64,000 nt of DNA from Marisediminitalea aggregata (GTDB lineage: Bacteria; Pseudomonadota; Gammaproteobacteria; Enterobacterales; Alteromonadaceae), in NCBI RefSeq assembly GCF_900129565.1, contig NZ_FQWD01000004.1, positions 124,001-188,000 on the forward strand, written 5' to 3'. The translations under genes were made by a program, and so were the position numbers. Under the pieces are notes generated by a model. It worked only from the letters and a program-made list of their open reading frames with translations, was not told the DNA's origin and searched no databases. The stretch's first letter is position 1. Each line of letters begins with the position of its first letter. Positions 59,071 through 64,000 of the stretch are shown here, piece after piece.

Positions 59071-59975
59071 TACAGACTCCCCCACCAGTAACCGATGACC
59101 ACAGTGACGCAGAATACCGCAGCCATGGTCAGTGTTTTCTGGCCTTTTAAGCGCTGCTCTACCACGTCATCGCCGAGAATTTGGCTGGCTGCCGCCATTA
59201 ACAAGTGCTTTTTCACGGTGGGTTGCTGTTGGGTAAAGGCCAGTGTCATCGCGCGATCACACAGCAAATTAATTACCCGGGGAATACCCGCCGTTACCCG
59301 ATACATTGCACGTAACGTTGCCGGACTAAAGATACTGACATCCCCCCCCGCAACACTCAGGCGGTGACCGACATACGCTTTTACTTCATCGCTGTTAAGT
59401 GGCAGTAAGTGATAGCGCGCTGTGATCCGCTGTGCGAGCTGACGCAGTTCATTGCGCTTAAGCAGCTGTTGCAATTCTGGCTGACCAATTAACACGACCT
59501 TGAGTAACTTTTCGCGGTTGGTTTCCAGGTTTGTCAGCAAGCGCAGTTGTTCCAGTACTTCAGGAAGCAAGTGCTGTGCTTCATCAATCATCAGCACGGT
59601 ATTTTTACCTGCTGCATGGTTGGCGGCTAACTTATTCAGGATCTTGTCAGTAAAATACTTCAGGCTGGCCTGCTGATGTTCGTATTCAATACCCAGCTCA
59701 TCACACACTGTCGCCAGCAGTTCAATGGCTGACAGCGTCGGATTCAGGATCATCGCTACCTGGGTAGAATCAGGCAATTGCTGCAGCAGCTTTCTCGATA
59801 CCGTTGTTTTACCCGTACCTACCTCTCCGGTAAGCATCACAAACCCGCCACTCTCCCGTAAACCAAAGGTGAGGTGGGCAAGCGCTTCCTTGTGACGCGG
59901 ACTCATGTAGAGGTAGTCCGGATTAGGCGCAATCGAGAACGGGTTATCGGTTAGTCCGAAATAGTGTAAAAACAT
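59070..59975 (-). CDS. ExeA/GspA-like AAA ATPase, short form
   Basis: A 301-residue AAA protein: FGLTDNPFSIAPNPDYLYMS, Walker A in GEVGTGKTTVSRKLL, Walker B TVLMIDEAQHLLPEVLEQL, then LRQLAQRITARYHLLPLNSD. It resembles the cytoplasmic half of ExeA/GspA. A membrane helix (about 281-299, MAAVFCVTVVIGYWWGSL) forms the very C-terminus, so the periplasmic peptidoglycan-binding half of ExeA (about 550 residues in full) is missing. MshM of the MSHA pilus has the same short form and is the main alternative. It is the first gene of this two-gene operon and is divergent from cca. Confidence 0.85.
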   Translation of the reverse strand: MFLHYFGLTDNPFSIAPNPDYLYMSPRHKEALAHLTFGLRESGGFVMLTGEVGTGKTTVSRKLLQQLPDSTQVAMILNPTLSAIELLATVCDELGIEYEHQQASLKYFTDKILNKLAANHAAGKNTVLMIDEAQHLLPEVLEQLRLLTNLETNREKLLKVVLIGQPELQQLLKRNELRQLAQRITARYHLLPLNSDEVKAYVGHRLSVAGGDVSIFSPATLRAMYRVTAGIPRVINLLCDRAMTLAFTQQQPTVKKHLLMAAASQILGDDVVEQRLKGQKTLTMAAVFCVTVVIGYWWGSL

Positions 59976-60100
59976 GTCAGCCGGTTGGATATTCCTTGTT
60001 GCCGGTAAACTATCAGACTCGGGGGTTAAGTCAACAACCCCGTGTTTTCATGCGCTTAGTCAGGCATAATATCGGCTTAACTGAAGGAAGATACACATCT

Positions 60101-61228
60101 ATGCAAACCTACTTAGTTGGTGGCGCCGTGCGCGATACACTGTTACACCGCCCTGTCACAGAACGCGACTGGGTGGTTGTGGGCGCAACCCCGGATCAAC
60201 TGCTGAACAAAGGCTTTCAGCAAGTAGGCAAAGACTTCCCGGTATTCTTACACCCCAAAACCGGGGAAGAATATGCCCTGGCGCGCACTGAACGTAAATC
60301 AGGTGAAGGCTATACCGGCTTTGTATGCCATGCGAGCCCGGATGTCACTCTTGAAGAAGATCTGCGCCGCCGCGATTTAACCGTAAATGCCATGGCCATG
60401 AGCGATGATGGCAACATTATAGACCCATTTAACGGTCAGCAGGATTTAATCAACAAAGTTCTGCGTCATGTCAGTGACGCTTTCAGTGAAGACCCTTTAC
60501 GTGTATTTCGGGTCGCGCGGTTTGCCGCCCGTTATGATTATCTCGGTTTTAAAGTAGCGCCTGAGACTGTCGCGCTGATGACAGCAATGTGCAGTACGCC
60601 GGACATCAAAGCGTTAAGTCAGGAGCGGGTATGGAAAGAAACCAGTCGAAGCCTGATGGAAGGCACGCCTGCGGTCTATTTCGAGATATTGAAGAAGGTG
60701 GGAGCCCTCAATATATGGATGCCCGAGCTAGATAATCTGGCCGAGTTGCCTTGCCTGTTGTCTCAATTGAACAAATCAGCGGCAGACGACGCGGACTTGC
60801 CCACACGCTGGGCGTTACTGTGCTCTGCATTAACAGAAAGCCAGGTTCGTAACTTGGGCACACACCTGAAAGCGCCCAATCTGGAGCAGGATGCTGCACT
60901 GAATGCCTGCCAGTTGCTAAATCATTTGGCCGCAGCACAACAAAACGCAGAAGCGCTGCTAAGCGTGTTAAACAAGGTAGATGCCTGGCGCAGACCGGAA
61001 CGGCTTTCGCAATTACTGCAGGTAGCGAAATACTGGCCAGCAGAAAAGCCGACATCCATACAGGCAGAATGCTTTACGGGCTCTCTTGATGTCGCTAAAC
61101 GCATCGACGTCCAGCGCATTATTGCCAGCGGCGCAAAAGGGCCGGAAATCAAAAAGCAATTAACCGCCCAGCGATTACACGCAATCACTGAATATCTGTC
61201 TGAATGTGGCAGTGTTCAACCCAAATAG
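60101..61228 (+). CDS. cca: CCA-adding tRNA nucleotidyltransferase
   Basis: Adds or repairs the 3' CCA end of tRNAs. The 375-residue protein has the class II nucleotidyltransferase head (YLVGGAVRDTLLHRPVTERD, DLRRRDLTVNAMAMS) and the neck-body region (FSEDPLRVFRVARFAARYDY). The E. coli enzyme (412 residues) has an additional HD phosphohydrolase domain with HDxGK; here the matching stretch reads ALLCSALTESQVRNLG and the HD residues are missing. The ATG at 60101 follows GAAGGAAG; an in-frame extension to 59996 is rejected. Confidence 0.93.
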   Translation: MQTYLVGGAVRDTLLHRPVTERDWVVVGATPDQLLNKGFQQVGKDFPVFLHPKTGEEYALARTERKSGEGYTGFVCHASPDVTLEEDLRRRDLTVNAMAMSDDGNIIDPFNGQQDLINKVLRHVSDAFSEDPLRVFRVARFAARYDYLGFKVAPETVALMTAMCSTPDIKALSQERVWKETSRSLMEGTPAVYFEILKKVGALNIWMPELDNLAELPCLLSQLNKSAADDADLPTRWALLCSALTESQVRNLGTHLKAPNLEQDAALNACQLLNHLAAAQQNAEALLSVLNKVDAWRRPERLSQLLQVAKYWPAEKPTSIQAECFTGSLDVAKRIDVQRIIASGAKGPEIKKQLTAQRLHAITEYLSECGSVQPK

Positions 61229-61271
61229 TGCTACAATAGCGCCATTGAACGAAGTGCATATCTGACTATTA

Positions 61272-62516
61272 ATGACATTTGAAGAATTAGAACTCGACGA
61301 CAAGCTTTGCCGTGCCCTGACAGAAATGGGTTTGACCCGCCCTACTACCATTCAGACGATGGTGGTTCCTGTTGCAATGGAAGGTAAAGACGTCCTGGCG
61401 TCGGCCCCCACAGGCACAGGCAAAACCCTGGCGTTTTTGTTACCAGCCTGTCAGTTTTTGCTGGACTTCCCACGCCAGCATCCCGGCGCCACCCGCATTC
61501 TGATACTCACACCTACCCGGGAACTCGCGCTGCAGGTGTTTGAACAAGCGAAAGCGGTGACGCAATTTACCAATTTGGTGTGCGGCGTGATCACCGGTGG
61601 CATCAACTATGGCACAGACAAAGAAACATTAAGTCAGAATCTGGATATTCTGGTCGCTACGCCGGGCCGCTTGTTCGAGCACATTCAACAGGAAAGTGCT
61701 GACTGCCGAGATATCGAATGTTTAATTCTGGACGAAGCCGACCGCATGCTGGACATGGGCTTTTCGGCCATTGTGAATCAGATTGCCTCTGAAGCGCGCT
61801 GGCGTAAACAAAACATGTTGTTCTCAGCGACGCTTGAAGGGGCTGGTGTTAAGCACTTCTCCAATGACCTGCTCAATGAACCCGCGGTGGTAGAAGCCGA
61901 TCCGCCTCGTCGAGAAAAAGCCAAAATCCATCAGTGGTATCATCTGGCTGACGACCTGGATCACAAATTAGCCCTGCTTACCCATATTCTGAAAACCCAA
62001 ATTAGCAGTGCCGTGGTCTTTGTAAAAACACGTGAGCGTCTGCAATGGTTACGTGAGCAATTACAAAAACAAGGCATTGAAGTGTGCTATCTGCAAGGTG
62101 AAATGCCTCAGGATAAGCGAATAGCCGCCCTAGGCCGTTTTAAAAGTGGTACGGTCCCCATTCTGTTGGCTACCGATGTTGCTGCACGCGGCATTGACGT
62201 GCCCAATGTGAGCCATGTCATAAACTTCGACATGCCTCGCAAGGCAGACGTATACGTGCACCGTATTGGTCGCACCGGTCGAGCTGGTGCAAAAGGCACC
62301 GCCATTGCTCTGGTTGAAGCGCATGATTATGAGATGATTGGCCGGGTTGGCCGCTATATGAATGAGCCGGTTAAAGCTCGCGTTATTAGCGAACTGCGCC
62401 CCAAAAACAAAGCGCCGTCGACCAAAGGCAAGAAAAAGCCTGCAAAAACCAAGGCCCAGGCAAAGGCCAAAGCGAAGAAAAAAGCAAACACCGGTAAAGG
62501 AAAATCAACATCATGA
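61272..62516 (+). CDS. srmB: DEAD-box RNA helicase SrmB
   Basis: ATP-dependent RNA helicase that helps assemble the 50S ribosomal subunit. The 414-residue protein has the Q motif ([10 protein letters not shown]), motif [11 protein letters not shown], motif Ib TPGR, DEAD in [13 protein letters not shown] and the motif VI block [10 protein letters not shown], followed by a Lys/Ala-rich tail (about 375-414) typical of RNA-binding extensions. The SrmB assignment is by overall resemblance; other DEAD-box paralogues are less likely. It overlaps rdgB by 4 bases. Confidence 0.9.
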   Translation: MTFEELELDDKLCRALTEMGLTRPTTIQTMVVPVAMEGKDVLASAPTGTGKTLAFLLPACQFLLDFPRQHPGATRILILTPTRELALQVFEQAKAVTQFTNLVCGVITGGINYGTDKETLSQNLDILVATPGRLFEHIQQESADCRDIECLILDEADRMLDMGFSAIVNQIASEARWRKQNMLFSATLEGAGVKHFSNDLLNEPAVVEADPPRREKAKIHQWYHLADDLDHKLALLTHILKTQISSAVVFVKTRERLQWLREQLQKQGIEVCYLQGEMPQDKRIAALGRFKSGTVPILLATDVAARGIDVPNVSHVINFDMPRKADVYVHRIGRTGRAGAKGTAIALVEAHDYEMIGRVGRYMNEPVKARVISELRPKNKAPSTKGKKKPAKTKAQAKAKAKKKANTGKGKSTS

Positions 62517-63115
62517 GCTTCCCTGAAAAAATCGTCCTTGCTACGGGCAACGCGGGCAAAGTGAAAGAGTTTGCCAGCCTGTTTGAAGCACTGTCTATCG
62601 AAGTGATCCCGCAAAGTTCGCTGAATGTGAGTAGTGTGCCTGAAACCGGTACCACCTTCGTGGAAAACGCCATTATTAAAGCCCGCCATGCCGCCAAAGA
62701 AACCGGATTACCCGCCATTGCCGATGATTCCGGCTTGGTTGTGGATTTGTTAGGTGGCGCCCCGGGCATTTACTCATCGCGTTTCGCAGGTGAATCCGCA
62801 TCGGATGATGACAACATTACCAAATTGCTCGAAGCGCTGGGTGACGACAATCAACGCAACGCACACTTCCAGTGTGTACTGGTGTTTATGCGTCATGCTG
62901 ATGACCCCATCCCCTTAATCAGTGAAGGCCAGTGGCATGGCAGTATTACCCGCCAGCGACATGGCGAAGGGGGTTTTGGTTATGATCCTGTGTTTTACGC
63001 CAACAGTTTTAAATCTACTGCTGCAGAGCTGACAAAAGCCCAGAAAAATACCGCGAGTCATCGCGGTCAGGCAATGCAACAGTTACTCAACAGCATGAAG
63101 CAGACCTTTGCGTAA
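62513..63115 (+). CDS. rdgB: Non-canonical purine NTP pyrophosphatase RdgB (HAM1)
   Basis: Removes dITP, XTP and ITP from the nucleotide pool. The 200-residue protein has the HAM1 signatures [40 protein letters not shown] and [12 protein letters not shown]. Length matches E. coli RdgB (197). Its ATG overlaps the srmB stop by 4 bases, and hemW begins inside its last codons. Confidence 0.97.
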   Translation: MSFPEKIVLATGNAGKVKEFASLFEALSIEVIPQSSLNVSSVPETGTTFVENAIIKARHAAKETGLPAIADDSGLVVDLLGGAPGIYSSRFAGESASDDDNITKLLEALGDDNQRNAHFQCVLVFMRHADDPIPLISEGQWHGSITRQRHGEGGFGYDPVFYANSFKSTAAELTKAQKNTASHRGQAMQQLLNSMKQTFA

Positions 63116-64000
63116 TCCACCGTTAAGCCTGTACATCCATATTCCGTGGTGTGTACAAAAGTGTCCTTATTGTGACTTTAACTCCCACGCGCAAAAAGGC
63201 GTTATTCCTGAAAAGGAGTATGTCGCGCACCTGTTGGATGATCTGGTAACCGATGCAAAATCCATTGGTAATCGGGAGGTCACCACCATTTTTATTGGTG
63301 GCGGTACACCGAGCTTGTTTGAACCTGACAGCATTGCCCATTTACTCAGTGGCGTTACCGAACGCGTAGCGCTGGCTGACGATGCTGAAATTACCATGGA
63401 AGCTAATCCGGGAACCATCGAAGCGGCGCGTTTTGACGGCTTTGTACAAGCTGGCGTGAATCGCTTTTCTGTTGGTGTACAGAGCTTTCAACCAGCACAC
63501 CTCAAAGTGCTTGGGCGAATCCACGATGATAAACAGGCGCGTTTCGCGCTAGGCCAGGCAAAGCAAAGCGGTGCCCGCAGCATGAACATTGATTTAATGC
63601 ACGGGTTGCCCGAACAGTCTCTTCACAACGCTCTACAGGATCTCAACGACGCCATTGACCAGCAACCTGAGCATCTGTCCTGGTATCAACTAACCATTGA
63701 GCCCAACACCCCGTTTTACTCACGACCGCCCGAATTACCGGACGACGACATTCTGTGGGACATTCAGAACGCCGGTCATGCCCGTTTACAAGCAGCGGGG
63801 TATGAACAATATGAAATATCCGGCTACAGCAAACCGGGCTATCAATGCCGACACAATTTGAATTACTGGCGCTTTGGTGACTATCTGGGTATTGGCTGTG
63901 GTGCACATGGTAAAATTACCGATGCAGATTCGGGTACTATCACTCGCAAAGTCAAGGTTAAACACCCGCGCGGTTATATGACATTGGGCCGGGAATATCT
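63108..64000 (+). CDS. hemW: HemW-type radical SAM haem chaperone (C-terminus beyond window edge)
   Basis: HemW binds haem and is related to the oxygen-independent coproporphyrinogen oxidase HemN, but acts as a haem chaperone. The frame reads [20 protein letters not shown], giving the Cx3Cx2C cluster motif (C-V-Q-K-C-P-Y-C); then [31 protein letters not shown] and SVGVQSF follow. The start is probably TTG at 63108, the only near-cognate codon before the conserved region after a stop at 63096; it overlaps the rdgB end by 8 bases. About 297 codons are visible; the rest lies past the window edge. Confidence 0.94.
   Translation, partial: MRNPPLSLYIHIPWCVQKCPYCDFNSHAQKGVIPEKEYVAHLLDDLVTDAKSIGNREVTTIFIGGGTPSLFEPDSIAHLLSGVTERVALADDAEITMEANPGTIEAARFDGFVQAGVNRFSVGVQSFQPAHLKVLGRIHDDKQARFALGQAKQSGARSMNIDLMHGLPEQSLHNALQDLNDAIDQQPEHLSWYQLTIEPNTPFYSRPPELPDDDILWDIQNAGHARLQAAGYEQYEISGYSKPGYQCRHNLNYWRFGDYLGIGCGAHGKITDADSGTITRKVKVKHPRGYMTLGREY

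Overview
The window reads as a stretch of chromosome from a marine gammaproteobacterium of the order Alteromonadales (Alteromonadaceae-like; genus not determined). The reasons are the conserved gammaproteobacterial neighbourhoods (bamB-yfgM-hisS-ispG-rodZ-pilW-rlmN-ndk, trmJ/suhB, ccmABCDEFGHI, recA-pncC-mutS, pyrG-eno, leuABCD, srmB-rdgB-hemW) and the protein sequences themselves. Coding density is high. I saw no tRNA, rRNA, CRISPR array, prophage or transposase gene. Both window edges cut a gene (bamB on the left, hemW on the right).

Region by region. (1) 1-7895, minus strand: outer-membrane assembly (bamB, yfgM), translation (hisS, rlmN), isoprenoid synthesis (ispG), cell shape (rodZ), type IV pilus assembly (pilW with an added LysM domain) and ndk. 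(2) 8017-17621, minus strand: an iron-sulfur cluster locus. trmJ, cysE, iscR and an IscS-type desulfurase are followed not by iscU-iscA-hscBA-fdx but by sufB-C-D-S, a SufA/IscA-type carrier, sufT and sufE. The SUF machinery therefore occupies the place where Pseudomonas-like genomes keep ISC, between iscS and ndk. Tandem type 1 IscR operators precede iscR, and a symmetrically altered IscR-like operator lies over a promoter in front of sufB. (3) 17844-32132: suhB; then galU, ugd, two family 2 glycosyltransferases and a WecA-type initiating transferase on the minus strand, divergent from a small lipoprotein gene and a kpsD-M-T-E-like ABC export system on the plus strand (a capsule or surface-polysaccharide locus); then a POT peptide transporter, a small membrane protein and galE. 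(4) 32194-40025, minus strand: the full System I cytochrome c maturation operon ccmABCDEFGHI, with mlaA coupled to its end. (5) 40250-42834: an orphan FliK-like/FlhB-C-terminal-like pair. (6) 42986-50515: recA (LexA box visible), pncC, mutS, pyrG, eno. (7) 50575-56532: an unrecognised 229-residue protein gene whose stop codon is inside a 269-bp MITE-like element, then leuABCD with a readable leader peptide and attenuator. (8) 56760-59975: a degenerate HD-GYP protein convergent with a GspB/GspA-like pair; the HD-GYP protein and the GspB-like protein share the same N-terminal module of about 50-60 residues. (9) 60101-64000: cca (HD domain eroded), srmB, rdgB, hemW.

The items I find most worth following are: the apparent in-place replacement of ISC by SUF with its own regulatory wiring; the DUF3391-like module shared by the two convergent neighbours at 56.8-59.1 kb; the MITE-like element that abuts and supplies a stop codon; and several structured leaders (leu attenuator, pyrG leader, hairpins around the hisS promoter). 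No search was run. Family names rest on motifs and sequence recognition from memory.
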